In this document: positions 46,162 through 58,100 of the stretch, one piece after another
How the letters are laid out: every line of letters begins with the position of its first letter
How positions within the stretch are numbered: position 1 is the stretch's first letter
Assembly: GCF_017893965.1 (NCBI RefSeq)
Contig: NZ_CP054142.1
Location: 1,612,001 to 1,676,000, forward strand
Direction of reading: 5' to 3'
DNA length: 64,000 bases
From: Treponema parvum
GTDB lineage: Bacteria > Spirochaetota > Spirochaetia > Treponematales > Treponemataceae
Program-made: the position numbers and the translations under genes
The notes under the pieces: model-generated
Told to the model about the DNA's origin: nothing
The model's input: only the letters and a program-made list of their open reading frames with translations
Database searches by the model: none

Positions 46162-46455
46162 GTTTTCAAAGCGAAATTTAAGAAAATCACACGATATAAA
46201 GCTGAATACCGAGTTCTTCATTGCTTGAATCCGCAAGCAAATATTTTGTACTGGAAGAATTAAAAGCGGAGCGGAATGTATCATTTTATTGGAAAAACAT
46301 TTATAATTACCGAAACTATGTTGGTATATTTTTGGATCGACTACGGGAAATCCGTGGCGGCACAGCAACAAACTTTAGAAGTCTTTGTCGTGATGTTTTG
46401 GCCTATAGTCAGCAGCAAAATTTCCAAAAATCGAAGTCAAAAAAAGGGCTGAAAA

Positions 46456-47364
46456 ATGAAACTTTCAACTGAAAACGGAGAACTAAGAGTTCGTCTAGGC
46501 GACAGAAAGACAATCGAAATGCTTTCAAAAGTCGGGTTTGATGCGATTGACTACGGTTTTTCTCCATGGCTTGAAAGAGGCGAAATGATCTGGAATACGG
46601 ATCGTTATGCCGAATACGCCAAAGAAGTAAACATGATCGCAAAGGATAACGGAATATACTTTAATCAGGCGCACGGGCCGTTTGTGTTTGATACGTCGTT
46701 GTTTCCGGATTATTCAAAACAGGTAATTCCTCTGTTTAAAAGATGTTTCGAAGTCTGCGCGCTTCTGAATATTCCGCACATGGTAGTTCATCCGATTCAT
46801 CATCTCCCTTATAAAGGAAACGAAGATCTTTTGTGGAAGATAAATAACGATTTTTATCGCATGCTCCTTCCTTTCTCTAAGGAAACGGGAGTAAAGATCG
46901 CATTGGAAAACATGTATCAGTACGATGGCAAAAGAGGAGTTTTGACTACGGACGTATTTGCCGTGCCTGAAAAATATGCGGAATTTTACGATCAGCTTAA
47001 TGATCCGCACTTTATATGCCTTGTAGACACGGGACATTGCGGCATTGTCGGAGAAACGACTGAGCGGATGCTCCGCGTAATGGGTAAACGCATTAAGGCT
47101 CTCCATTTAAATGACAATCTTTTTAGAACGGACGATCATATTATTCCCGGCCACGGACTTATGAATTTGGATCAGGTGATGAGAACCTTGGCGGAAATAG
47201 ACTATGAAGGTGACGTGACCTTCGAAGTTTTAAACATATACAGAGCGTATGACGATTCGTTCCTTGAAACTTCCGCACGTTACCTGCATGATGTAGGAAG
47301 ATACATAATTGCAAAAATCGAAGGTTATAAAAATGCAAAAAAAACAAATAAAGATAATCGCTGA
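46456..47364 (+). CDS. Sugar-phosphate isomerase/epimerase (AP-endonuclease family 2 TIM barrel)
   Basis: A 302-residue enzyme of the xylose-isomerase-like TIM-barrel family. Metal-binding pieces are HMVVHPIHH, the glutamate in IALENMYQ, CLVDTGHCGI, KALHLNDNLF and a final Glu in FEVLN. Members act on keto-sugars or sugar phosphates (UlaE/SgbU, tagatose epimerase, IolE-like). It is the first gene of a cluster with a PHP phosphatase and an L-xylulose-kinase-like gene, pointing to pentulose or inositol-like breakdown. The 3' end overlaps the next start by 32 bases. Confidence 0.85.
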   Translation: MKLSTENGELRVRLGDRKTIEMLSKVGFDAIDYGFSPWLERGEMIWNTDRYAEYAKEVNMIAKDNGIYFNQAHGPFVFDTSLFPDYSKQVIPLFKRCFEVCALLNIPHMVVHPIHHLPYKGNEDLLWKINNDFYRMLLPFSKETGVKIALENMYQYDGKRGVLTTDVFAVPEKYAEFYDQLNDPHFICLVDTGHCGIVGETTERMLRVMGKRIKALHLNDNLFRTDDHIIPGHGLMNLDQVMRTLAEIDYEGDVTFEVLNIYRAYDDSFLETSARYLHDVGRYIIAKIEGYKNAKKTNKDNR

Positions 47365-48070
47365 CACTCACACGCACACTATAATCAGTTCCGATGCTTT
47401 TAGTACCCTTCTGGAAAACATTCATGCCGCAAAAGAGCGAGAAATAAAATATATTTGTCTTACCGAACATGTTTATTCTGTCTTACCCGATGCGCCTAAA
47501 CCTTCATATTTTAAAAGTATGCATGCATTGCCGCGGGAATTCGAAGGAATAAAATTAGTACGCGGCGTAGAAGCGAACATCATTGATTACGACGGAAAAC
47601 TGGATATGCCTTCCGATATACTTCAATGGCTGGATTGGGTGATCGCTTCCCTGCATACCGGAGCTATAGCTCCTGCCACTGAAAAGGAACATACAAGAGC
47701 ATGGTTGTCTGTCGCAGAAAATCCTGACGTGGATGTAGTCGGCCATTGCGCAGATCCGCGGTATGCATTTGACATACAAAGCGTAATAAAGGCTTTTGCA
47801 AAATATGAAAAGATCGTAGAAGTGAACAACCAATCGCCGGTTGTGCGCCCCGGCTCCGAACCAATTGCGCTTGAAGTGCTTTCCGCCTGTAAAAAATACG
47901 GAGTTCCGGTAGTTTTGTCTTCAGACGCACACTTCGTTCACTGCATAGGGAAATTCGATAATTCCATTGAGCTTATCAAAAAAGCGGATTTTCCGATTGA
48001 ATTGATTTTGAATGCGGATTTAAAAACTTTTGAAAAACTCATAAAGACAAAAAGCAACGGTGCCTTTTAA
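47333..48070 (+). CDS. PHP-domain phosphatase (YcdX/histidinol-phosphatase-like)
   Basis: A 245-residue metal-dependent phosphoesterase. The PHP motifs are ADTHTHTIIS at the start, LTEHVY, the mid-protein LHTGAIAP and GHCADPRY, and SSDAHFVH near the C-terminus. These supply the trinuclear metal site. The start at MQKKQIKII is chosen over a TTG eight codons earlier because GAAGG lies at proper distance. It resembles the YcdX group of small-molecule phosphatases more than DNA polymerase PHP domains. Its substrate is probably a sugar phosphate, given the isomerase and kinase on either side. Confidence 0.85.
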   Translation: MQKKQIKIIADTHTHTIISSDAFSTLLENIHAAKEREIKYICLTEHVYSVLPDAPKPSYFKSMHALPREFEGIKLVRGVEANIIDYDGKLDMPSDILQWLDWVIASLHTGAIAPATEKEHTRAWLSVAENPDVDVVGHCADPRYAFDIQSVIKAFAKYEKIVEVNNQSPVVRPGSEPIALEVLSACKKYGVPVVLSSDAHFVHCIGKFDNSIELIKKADFPIELILNADLKTFEKLIKTKSNGAF

Positions 48071-48144
48071 ATGTCTCCCTAGGTTCTCAGTCAAAAGTTT
48101 TTAAAATTTTAACAAGCCTCAAACTATAAACGGAGCGTTTTACA

Positions 48145-49668
48145 ATGAAATATTTTTTAGGAATTGACAACGGCGGAACCAGCACAAAGGCTGCGGTTTA
48201 CGATGAAAACGGCAGAGAACTGTCTGTAGCGGAAACTTCCACAAATCTTATCGTTCCAAAGGTGGGTTTTGCAGAACGCGACATGGAAGAAATGTGGCAG
48301 GCTAATTGCACTGTGATTAAAAAGAGCATAGATAAAGCGAAAATAGATCCCAGCGACATCGCCTGTATCGCGTGTTCCGGACACGGCAAGGGCGTTTACC
48401 TTTGGGGAAAAAATGGAAAACCTTCGTACCCGGGAATATGTTCGATAGATAACAGAGCATGGGAATATCCTAAAAAATGGGCAAAGGACGGAACTGAAAA
48501 AAAAGTATTTGAAATTTCAAAACAGCACATACTTGCGTGTCAACCCGTGTCGCTACTGGCATGGCTGAAAGACCACGAACCGAATGTAATCCCCCAAACC
48601 CAATACATATTCAGCTGCAAAGACTACGTCCGCTTCAGATTGACAGATCAGGCTTTTAACGAAAGAACGGACGCGTCCGGAGCAAATTTCGTTAATTTAG
48701 ATACGGGGGAATACGACAAGGAACTTTTAAGCTTATTCGGAATTGAAGAATGTTACGACAAACTTCCCGCTTTAAAAAATTCGGCGGACATATGCGGTAG
48801 AGTGACAAAAAAAGCCGCAGAGGAAACAGGTCTTAAAGAAGGAACCGCAGTAGCAGGCGGCGCCTTTGACATAGATGCGTGCGCGCTCGCACTGAAGGTT
48901 TTTGACGACAAATGCTGCTGTATGATCGCAGGCACGTGGAGCATAAACGAATACGTTTCTTCATTTCCCATATTAACGGGCGAAATTTTGATGAATTCAT
49001 TCTTTTGTATACCCGGAAAATTTCTTGTAGAGGAATGCAGTCCTACGAGCGCCGGAAATTTGGAATGGTTCATACAAAATCTTATGCCGGAGCTGAAAAA
49101 CGAATGTAAAAAAAATCAAAGCAGCATATACGAGTTTATTGAAAATTCCATACGTTCCCTTCCAAGCGATGAAAACTGTCCTGTTTTTTTGCCGTTTTTG
49201 CTTGGAAGCAACGTCCATCCTCTGGCCTCAAGCTGTTTTATAGGGATGAGCAAATACCACACGAGAGCTCATCTTTTAAAAGCGGTATTCGAGGGCATAG
49301 TGTTCTCGCACAGATACCACTTTGAAAAATTACAACGAGCGGCAAAAAAAACTTTCGATCTCATCCGGCTTGCGGGAGGAGCAAATAATTCGGTCGCATG
49401 GACGCAGATTTTTGCGGACAATATGAAAATTCCTATTGAAGTTATGGATGTGAACGAAACGGGCACTTTAGGCTGCGCCGTAATAGGAGCCGCAGCGACA
49501 GGCACGTACTCGTCGCTCTCTCAGGCTGCACAAAACATGAGCCGTGTGAAGCGTGTAGTAACTCCGAATAAAGACAATTATTCATATTATGACAAAAAAT
49601 ATTCACTGTATAAAAAATGCATAGATGCGCTTGAGCCGGTATGGGAAGAATTCGGTAAAGACGCATAA
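48145..49668 (+). CDS. lyxK: FGGY-family carbohydrate kinase, L-xylulose kinase-like
   Basis: A 507-residue sugar kinase. The ATP phosphate-1 loop GIDNGGTSTKAAVYD, the substrate region GFAERDMEEMWQ and SGHGKGVYLW, catalytic Asp in GGAFDIDACAL, adenosine loop GTWSINEYV and HTRAHLLKAVFEGIVFSH match E. coli LyxK closely. It would phosphorylate L-xylulose or a related ketose. A GGAG ribosome site lies nine bases upstream. It is 74 bases after the PHP phosphatase and completes an isomerase-phosphatase-kinase cluster. Confidence 0.85.
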   Translation: MKYFLGIDNGGTSTKAAVYDENGRELSVAETSTNLIVPKVGFAERDMEEMWQANCTVIKKSIDKAKIDPSDIACIACSGHGKGVYLWGKNGKPSYPGICSIDNRAWEYPKKWAKDGTEKKVFEISKQHILACQPVSLLAWLKDHEPNVIPQTQYIFSCKDYVRFRLTDQAFNERTDASGANFVNLDTGEYDKELLSLFGIEECYDKLPALKNSADICGRVTKKAAEETGLKEGTAVAGGAFDIDACALALKVFDDKCCCMIAGTWSINEYVSSFPILTGEILMNSFFCIPGKFLVEECSPTSAGNLEWFIQNLMPELKNECKKNQSSIYEFIENSIRSLPSDENCPVFLPFLLGSNVHPLASSCFIGMSKYHTRAHLLKAVFEGIVFSHRYHFEKLQRAAKKTFDLIRLAGGANNSVAWTQIFADNMKIPIEVMDVNETGTLGCAVIGAAATGTYSSLSQAAQNMSRVKRVVTPNKDNYSYYDKKYSLYKKCIDALEPVWEEFGKDA

Positions 49669-49792
49669 GGATGGCCGGTAAGGCATGACAATCCGTTTGA
49701 CGGGTGGTTATGATTTCCCAAATTATCGGCTTGAAAAATCGCTAAAGGAGAGCTTTTAGAGATGTCCAATAGGAGCACAAGTTCTCTAACCC

Positions 49793-52183
49793 CTACTCTA
49801 CCGTAAAAACGACGGTTTTCTCTTCGTCCGCGCACACGGCGCGCACACGGTGTTTTCCTTTACCCGCGCTAAGATTTATAAAAAACGGGCGTTCCAAGAC
49901 CGCATACTCCGCGCCGTCCAAAAACACGCGCACCGTATCGCCGTGCCCGCCGTTTATTTCAAGCGGAACGACGGCGATGTTTTTATACGCACTGTCGTAG
50001 AGGAAACGGCTTCCCGACACGGGGCGGACTATAGCAAGCGGAGCGCCGCCTGCATTGACGGCACCGTAACGTTCGGCCGACAAAAACCAGTTTCGGTACT
50101 CTTCGGGATACACGGTTTTTAACCTTCCGTTTTCTTTTGTATGCCAGGTGCAGCGGAGCCTTTTTTTATCTTCGGCGGTAAGGGAATCGGGAAGGTATTC
50201 GCTTATCGTGTTCGGACAATCGGGAGAAGCGATCATGCCCGAAAGCGCGCACACGGTTCCGCGGTGCCAATGTTCCGGTTCGGCAAAGTTGCGCGCCGGA
50301 AGAATCTTACCGCTTCCGTCCGCAGAGGTTTGCAATCGGGTAAGCACTTCTTTTGCGATGTAAGCGGGAATCGAACTGCCCGTTTTACCGATAACGGTTT
50401 CGCCGGAAAAGTTTCCGAGCCACACGCCCACGGTATAGGCGGAACTCGCACACAGAGCGATAAGGCTTTGATATTGATTTGCCGTTCCCGTTTTGAACAT
50501 GGACGGAAAGTCCGTTTTGAGCACGGACGAAAAACCGAAGCCTTTTACGCGCGCTTCGCTGTCGGACAAAATCGAACAGATAATGCGCGCGCTGTCCGGA
50601 GAATATACGCGCGAAGGCGAAAAATCGTCGTTTACCGAATTGGGCGGCGAATCAGCCGAGCGAAGTGCTTCTCCGCTGCTGCCGGAATCTTCGAGCAAGC
50701 GGAGCGGAATAACCGTTCCGTCGCGCGGAAAAACGCTGAATGCCCGCACCAATTCATACAAGGATACCCGAGCACTTCCGAGCGCGAGCGCAAGCCCCGC
50801 GTCGAGTCCCTTTGTGCGTATCGAATCGAAATGCAGTTTATCGAGCGTGTCGGCATAAAAAGCTTCGCCGATCGAATCCAAGAGGCTTACGGCCGGTACA
50901 TTCAAACTGGATGCGAGGGCGGTACGGAAGCGCACGGGGCCGTTATAGCGGTTGTTGAAGTTGCGCGGAATGTACACTTCGTCCGAGCCGAAGCGAAGCG
51001 GAATGTCGGGGAGCACGTCGGAGGGCTTATAGCCTTTGTCCAGCGCGAGCGCGTACAAAAAAGGTTTTGAGCTCGAACCGCTTTGGTTCATCGCGGTAAC
51101 GCCGTCGATCTGCCCCTGATGGTCGCGGTCGAAATACGAGTTGGAACCGACCCACACGATGATGTTCCCCGTTTCGTTTTCGATTGCAAACACCGCGCCG
51201 TTGTACACGCGCGCATGTGAATTGTTTGCAAGTTCGCCCGCCAAAAGATTTTCGGCGTGAAAAGAAAAAAACGCATCGGCGGTCAATCGTATTTCCGGGG
51301 GAAGGGAGCGGCCCTCGCGCGCAAACCGCCTTTTCAAAAAATCAACGCAGTGCGGCAAATAAAACGGATATTCGGCACGCCGCGCGTTTTCGGCAACGCG
51401 CACAAAGTGTTCAAGCGGCACGTAAGCTGTTGGCGCGTCGTGACCGGAATCGGCGGCGGAATTGCCGGAAGCGGCAGACGAATTGCCGAGCGAACGGTAC
51501 AGTTCACAGGCGCGCTCGGCGCACACCTGCGGGTGCTCGAGTGGATTGTTGCCCGAAGGGCGGCGCGGTATAACCGCAAGGCAGCACAGCTGTTCTATGC
51601 TCAGCTTTTCAAGCGGCGCGGCAAAAAAAGTTTTTGCGGCGGACGTAATGCCTTCGGTTTGGAAGCCGAAGGGCAGCGTATTCAAATACAGCTCGAGTAT
51701 TTCGTTTTTGCTTAAGCGTCGCTCTATGCGAAGCGCGTTCCATGCTTCGTTGAGTTTTGCCGCAAGCGTGCGTTTTTTTGCCGGAACTACAAGACGGGCA
51801 AGCTGCATCGTAACGGTCGAAGCGCCGCTCACTCTTTGAGCGTTCCGTATATTTTGCAGCGCGGCGCGCACTACGGCCGAAAAATCAAGTCCGCAGTGCG
51901 AAAAAAAACGTTTGTCTTCGGCCGCTAAAAAAATATCAATGGCTTGCTCCGGCATAGCCGAAAGCGGAGTAAACTCTCGGCGCACGCCGCCTTCGAGCGC
52001 AAGTACTTGCACCAATGTGCCGCGCCTGTCGTAAATGCGCGTACTCCAATCCCGCTTCCTAAACGCGTTGAGCTTCGGAAACGGCAAAAAGAAGAGGTCA
52101 AGCACGGCAAACAAAAGCAACGCGCAGGCGGCACAAAAACCGGCAGCGCGAACGTTTTTTTGTATCTTCGAAACGGCCTTCAT
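49793..52183 (-). CDS. pbpC: Penicillin-binding protein 1C
   Basis: A 796-residue bifunctional peptidoglycan synthase. A single N-terminal anchor (residues 14-36) is followed by the glycosyltransferase domain, with catalytic AAEDKRFFSHCGLDF and VSGASTVTMQLARL, then a transpeptidase domain with SxxK in SGSSSKPF, SLN and KTGTAN. It ends in the small BiPBP C-terminal domain after residue 700. It overlaps the alpha-2-macroglobulin gene by one base (TAATG), the arrangement seen across Gram-negative bacteria where PbpC is thought to repair walls breached with protease attack. Composition is richer in GC than flanking genes. Confidence 0.95.
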   Translation of the reverse strand: MKAVSKIQKNVRAAGFCAACALLLFAVLDLFFLPFPKLNAFRKRDWSTRIYDRRGTLVQVLALEGGVRREFTPLSAMPEQAIDIFLAAEDKRFFSHCGLDFSAVVRAALQNIRNAQRVSGASTVTMQLARLVVPAKKRTLAAKLNEAWNALRIERRLSKNEILELYLNTLPFGFQTEGITSAAKTFFAAPLEKLSIEQLCCLAVIPRRPSGNNPLEHPQVCAERACELYRSLGNSSAASGNSAADSGHDAPTAYVPLEHFVRVAENARRAEYPFYLPHCVDFLKRRFAREGRSLPPEIRLTADAFFSFHAENLLAGELANNSHARVYNGAVFAIENETGNIIVWVGSNSYFDRDHQGQIDGVTAMNQSGSSSKPFLYALALDKGYKPSDVLPDIPLRFGSDEVYIPRNFNNRYNGPVRFRTALASSLNVPAVSLLDSIGEAFYADTLDKLHFDSIRTKGLDAGLALALGSARVSLYELVRAFSVFPRDGTVIPLRLLEDSGSSGEALRSADSPPNSVNDDFSPSRVYSPDSARIICSILSDSEARVKGFGFSSVLKTDFPSMFKTGTANQYQSLIALCASSAYTVGVWLGNFSGETVIGKTGSSIPAYIAKEVLTRLQTSADGSGKILPARNFAEPEHWHRGTVCALSGMIASPDCPNTISEYLPDSLTAEDKKRLRCTWHTKENGRLKTVYPEEYRNWFLSAERYGAVNAGGAPLAIVRPVSGSRFLYDSAYKNIAVVPLEINGGHGDTVRVFLDGAEYAVLERPFFINLSAGKGKHRVRAVCADEEKTVVFTVE

Positions 52184-55100
52184 TATTTTATCACAAACAG
52201 GTATCCGTCGGTGCGGCCGAACACTTCGTTTTCATACATACATTCGGCGGTAAGCGGCGGACAGGGATACACTCCTTTTCTGACGGCGCGGAATTTAAAT
52301 CGCACCGTATCGCTTCCCTTTTCCCAATCGTTCCAAAAATACTGCACTTCGTTGTCGTAAATGCGCTGACTGCTCATCGACCTTCCGTAAAACCGGCTAT
52401 ACCAATCGTCTTCATCGTCGGCATCCTCGTCTTCGGCACGATTGCTTCCGGTAAGGGAGGCGGTTGTAACAAAGGCCGCGTCGATAATTTCGGCCCCCGA
52501 CGGCACCGGTGCGCGAAGCGCCACAAAAGTCCGGTCGCGTCCCGACGACAATTTTATTTCCATTTCGTAGGTTTTGCCGCTTTCAAGCTCGATAAGGGAA
52601 GAAGAAGCCGAAGACGGTTTTACGATTTTATCGGTTTCGGCATCGCGGAGAACATACGAAACGCCCAAGCCTTCATCGCGAGAGGTTTGCATTTCCTGCG
52701 GAATGGCATATCTGAGCGATGTCGTATAATACAGCGAATTCGAACCCTTTTTTGTAATTGTAAGCGGAAGCAGCGTATCGCGCTTTACGGCACTCAAGGG
52801 TTCGGCGTCGAAATCCGCGGTAAACGTAAGAGCTTGCGCTCCCGCGCCTTTAAAGCTTCCGGAAACCAATTCCTTTCCGTCCACCGATGCCGAAGCGCTC
52901 ATATTCAAGTTGTCGAGTTTTGCCGTTTTTATGACCGTATATACCGAATCCAGCACAAAGGCGGTAACGGCCGTGCTTTTCCAATAGCCGGCTTTTTGAC
53001 GCTGCAAAAGCGTATACAAAAGCTTTGTAATCATATCGTCATCGGCATTAAGCAGCGTAAACAGTTTAACCGTCAGCGCATAATCCATGGATTTGTCGTT
53101 CGCATACCAATAATAGTACCTCGATTCGTCGGGAGAAGTTATGTCCACGCCGCGCGTATCGGGCCGCAAATAGCGGCGTATGGTGTCCGCGTACTGCTGC
53201 GCCTTTTCCTTATCGCCGGAAGAGCCGCGCTCGAGGCAGGCCAAGCCGGCCAAGGCCGCAGTCGAAATATCGGTATCTTTAGCGGATACGGACGGCAGCA
53301 AAGAAGCGGGAAAACTCTTTCCGTTGAGCGCGAGTACATAGCACGCATACGCGCGAAGATAATCGCTCAGATACTTTTTGTTGATGTTTGACGAAACATA
53401 TGAAGCAAGCCTTTCCGTATTGAGCGCAATATCCTTGGCACTGTAGCCGCGTTCCTTTGCAAGCGCGCACAAATGAGCGATGCGTACGCTCACGTAAAAA
53501 CTCGACTCCGTACCCTCGGGCCAATACGGGAAACCGCCGTCATCCTGTTGAATTTGCTTCCATGAGGCAAAGGTTTCCCTTACGGTTTTCTTTACGTCGG
53601 GCACTTCGGTTTTCAGGCCGAAGGTAGCGATGTAGTCGCCGAAAACAACCAGGGGCAACAAGCGCGCGCTTTGCTGTTCCATGCAGCCGTACGGATAATT
53701 GAACACGTAATTGACCGCCGACGAAAGCGTCGCCAAGCGGGTTGCATCCAGCGTAACCGACAAAGAACCGGCGTTCAAATCGGAAAAAGACGGGAGTGCC
53801 ACCATTTCGGAAGCCGAAGAAGCGGAACGCTCGACGGTTCCCGTCGCCGTAAAGGTTTCGAACACAAAGGGGTGCTCGATAACAAGCGGCTGCACCAAGC
53901 GCTCTTTTAAAATATCCGACGATACCGAAAACACGACTTCGACTTCTCCCGCTTTTTGAGCGGCAAGATCAAAATACACCGTTGACTGTGCGCCGCTTTC
54001 GACCTTCACCGTTTTTTGCGCGCTGCCGTCGAAAAAGGCTTTACCGGCGGCTTTGCCCGCGGCGCTCTTGGCGGATTTTCCGAGGTTTGCCGAATCGGCT
54101 CCCTGCGGAGAGCGTACTTCGGCTTTTACCGTTATGCTGTGAGAACGCGAATCGAGGTTTGAAATCAGCACGCCGCATTCGGCCGTGTCGCGCTCGCGTA
54201 AGCGCCGCGGTTTTACGGCAAGCACGTTTACGGGATTTTGCACGAGCATTTCGTCTTCCTGCAAAGCGAGTAAATCCTCGTGAACGCCGAAGGCCGTAAT
54301 GCGGTATGTCGTAAGCGTATCGGGCAAAGTGAATTCGGCACGCGCTTGACCATTTTTGTCGGTTTTTAAAACCGGTATAAAGACGGCTGTCGGGTCGAAT
54401 TTTTTGCGTTCCTGCTCCTTTTCTTCATCGGCAGCATCTCCGCCTTTCAGGTTTTTTATTTCGTAAGTTACCGGATCCATAAGCAGCGAGCGCGAATCGC
54501 CGCCCTTTACGCAAAGCGGAAAATTGTATTCGTTGTAAAAAAAGTCTACGGGATTCGGAACGTGGTAATTGATTAAATCCAACACGCCGCGGTCTACCGC
54601 CATAAGGGTCAGCTCCGCGTCGGCAAGCGGCTTTCCGCCCTTTGTCGCATTCAGCACGATAACCGCTTTTTCGCCCGGACGGTACGAGGGTTTGTCGGCG
54701 GCAACGTCGATCGAAAAAGCTTTTACGCGCGGATTTACAAACACGGCGGTCGAACCGAAAAAGCCCTTGGGTTTGTCCATGTCGGCTTCGCCGTACTGAT
54801 GAGTCGGCTTTCCCGAACGCACGGAATACGAACACACGCTCACGTATATAACCGGCACGTAATTGAGCGCAATCGGGATTTCCAACACGGCGGTGCTTTC
54901 TTCAAAACGGCGCACTTGTTCGGTAAAAATTCCTTCGCGCTCAACGGTAATAAGATAGTTGCCGGCAGGAAGCGGGCTTTCAAGCAAAATGCGCGCCGTA
55001 TCGCCGGGATTGTACTGCGATTGGTCGGGAGTTAGGCGCAGCGAAGATTCAAAGTCGCGGTTCCAAAAAACGGCGCCCGAACCGGTTACAAAAAAGGAAT

Positions 55101-58100
55101 ATTCGGTTTTTGCAATTTTACCGTTTCTATCGGTTCCGCTTAACACGAGCGTATAATAGCCGGCGTTTTTAGGCATAACTTTTACCGAGCCTTTGAGCGA
55201 AGGTTTTATCGAAGAGGTATATTCGCTGACGCTTTGTTTTTCGTAGCTCGCGTATACGCTGCCGGAAGAACCGTACTGCTGCACCAAATGCCAATCGTCG
55301 CGTATAAGTTCGGCGGACAAATTGCCTTTAACAAAATCCAAAGAAGCAAGCGCCTTTCCGTCGGCGGAAGCGAGCATAAGCGGAAAATTCAATTCCTGCC
55401 CTTTTTTTGCAAAGCCGGTAATGCCGTCGGGTTTTGCAACTCCGATGTAAAACGACGCGGGATGAACCGTTACCGCATTGCGCGCGGCAATAAGCTGATT
55501 GCTTATGTCGGTTACCGCCGCTTCGGCAAAGTAGCGGTACGGAGAACCGACAATGCCTTCTTCGGCGGTCGTATACGAAATGCGTGCGCTGCCGTCGGCG
55601 GAAAGCTTTCCTTCAAACGAAGAAAGCTGTTCCATTGAACGCTCGATTTCGCGCGGGCCGAAAGTATAATTTTTAAGTGTGGGGTCGTCGCTTGTAAAAT
55701 CGCAGCCCTTGCGCACCCAGCCGCCTGTGTACGTCGCTTCGGCCAAAGAGCCGCCGGACAAATACGAAGCTTTAACCGAGCCGCTTATAGTGTCGCCCGC
55801 GACGAGGGTCGCATCGCTCAAGGCAACTTCCGCTTGGAATTTTACGCGTTCAAAATACGCGACGGTAATATTGATTTTGCGGTTCCGCCACTCTCTTCCG
55901 GGGCGCTCGTATACAAGCACGTATTGACCGGGCTCTACGTTTTCAGGAAGTTTAACGGAACCCCAAAAACCGCCCGATTCGGAACAAGTGCCGTTCAAAT
56001 GTGCAACTTCTTCGGCATCGCCCCACACGTTTTCTTTTAACGTTATCGTATAATCACCGGTGTACGGAGTGAACGAGCCGAGCCTTTGCGTGCGGTCGAT
56101 GCCGCGGAACGTAATCGTTTCGCCGGGCTGGTACAAACCGCGGTCGGAAAACATAAATGTACGCTGAAAATTCTGCACGCCGGTATCAATATCACCGACC
56201 GAAGAAACGGAACGCCATTCGCGGTGCGTATCCGGATAAAACACCGCGCGGTCTCCGTCTTTTTCCACATAAACGGCTTCCCGGTATGAGTCAAAAAATG
56301 CCGCACTCCAACGGTCAAACTGCAAAACGGCAAGTCCGTTTTTATCCGTCGTGCCCGAACCGAGCGCGGTTGTTGCCGCAGTGCTTACGGGATGCTCACC
56401 GCTGTACATGTACACATTCGCCCCTTCGACAGGATTGCCGCTTGCAAGACTTGTTACCAGTACGACCGCCTTATTTACTCCGTACCGAACCGTAATGCCC
56501 AAATCGGTTACCTGAATACTCGTGCAGTTTTCCTGCGTGTGAAATTTGCCCTTGTCCCAATAGGACGGAACGGTCATCTCCGCATCGAAGCGCACAAAGC
56601 CCTTGCCCTTATCCAAAAGCGGCTCCAAATCGATAACTTCAAACTGCCTTTGATTGCGTATTTTTATGTTCGGCGCTACCGCGTCTTTATCGGAAATAGA
56701 CGTTTGCCACGACTTTATGTTGAGCGGAGCGTCGGTTTTTACGATACTGTAACGCGAGGGTTCGTACAAGTTTTGGTATTCGAACAAAAATTTGTGCGGA
56801 TAGGCGGCTTCGAGCATTTTTGCACCGCTGTCCAAAAACCTCACGTAACTTGCCGCTTCGGGAACCCGAACCGAAACGGACTTTCCGGCTTTTAATTTTC
56901 TGCCGTACACATCCTTTATGCCGTCTTTAACGGTGAGCGTATATTTTGAATTAAAGTTGACGGGAAGTCCGTAGACGATGACCGTGCTTCCGTTTACTTC
57001 GATGTTTTCTTTCTTTATGGGCATCGCGGGTTCGGTCGAAAGATTCGCCGAAACCGAGGAGGGGTCAACATTGTGCGAAAAGCGCAGGTACACGGGATTT
57101 AAAAAGCGCCCTGCCGAACGCTCTACGTCGGTATCCTTCAATCGGAACGGCAAAAGCGTGTGGTAACGGACGCTCAGCTTATCGACATAAATATACACGT
57201 CGGTGTCGAACGGAATGTTTCCCTCTACGGCGACCAGCAGCGATTTGTCGTCTTTTTGACTCACGGTACAGGGCAAAACGCCGCCGTCAACTTCGGCGCG
57301 AATACGGGTTGAAAAATCTTGCGCTTTAACCGGATAGTTGAACGTAAGCAGCACTTCGTTCGCCGCTTCGGGTACAACGTCGTCCTCATCAATCCACATG
57401 CCGGATTTTTTTGCAAACGAATAGCCGACCGTAGAACCGGTAATGCGCAGCTCTTCGCTTTTGATTTTAAAAACGCGCTCGCCGGTAATCGGCTTTCCGC
57501 TCAAGGATTTTACGCTGTCGTTTACGGTAATCGTGTATTCCAGCAAGGGGTTGATATTTTCGCTCGCTTCAAACGACAAATGGCGCGAACCGTACCAGCG
57601 GAAGACGCCTTCAATCGCAGGCTCAACTTTCATATAATCCGACTTTGAGGACGGTTCTTCGAGCGCGCTTATCGCCTTTACGGGAAGCGAAAACACAACG
57701 TAAAAAGACGGCTGGCGGATTGCCGCAGGCAGCTCTTTTTGCGGCCCCCAATCGACGACGGTTAAATCGCCCTTTTCTTCCGCCGCGGGAACGACTTCTC
57801 CCGAAACGCCTGCGGGAATGACAAATGCATTTTTTGCAGAGCGCGTTGTCGTATACGCGGTTTTATATTCTTTTAAAGGGCGCACGGTCGAAGAGGCCGC
57901 GCCGGACTTTGCCGCACCGGATGCATTTTTTTTGGCGGAAACCGAAGAAAATCCGCTTAAATCCCGTTTTTTTGCCGGCAAATCCGGTTCCGGTACCGCC
58001 TTTTCATATACGGGAATAAACGCTTGTTCAAAGCCGGGAATATCGGCAAGATCGCCGCCGTTTTCATCCGACCATGCCTGTTCGCTTTGCTTCGCTTCGG

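Noticed and set aside
46123-46371. 83-codon extension of the macrodomain protein
   Set aside because: It reads through a near-consensus promoter and shows no domain. The later ATG fits the known N-terminal helical region.
46221-46472. Open frame of 83 codons before the sugar isomerase
   Set aside because: It starts with TTG, lacks a ribosome site, overlaps the isomerase start and has no family features. I treat it as noncoding leader.
50141-51070. 309-codon frame antisense to pbpC, and similar long frames antisense to the alpha-2-macroglobulin gene
   Set aside because: They are Arg/Ala-rich translations of the opposite strand of a GC-rich gene with strong codon bias. The pbpC motifs on the other strand are complete.
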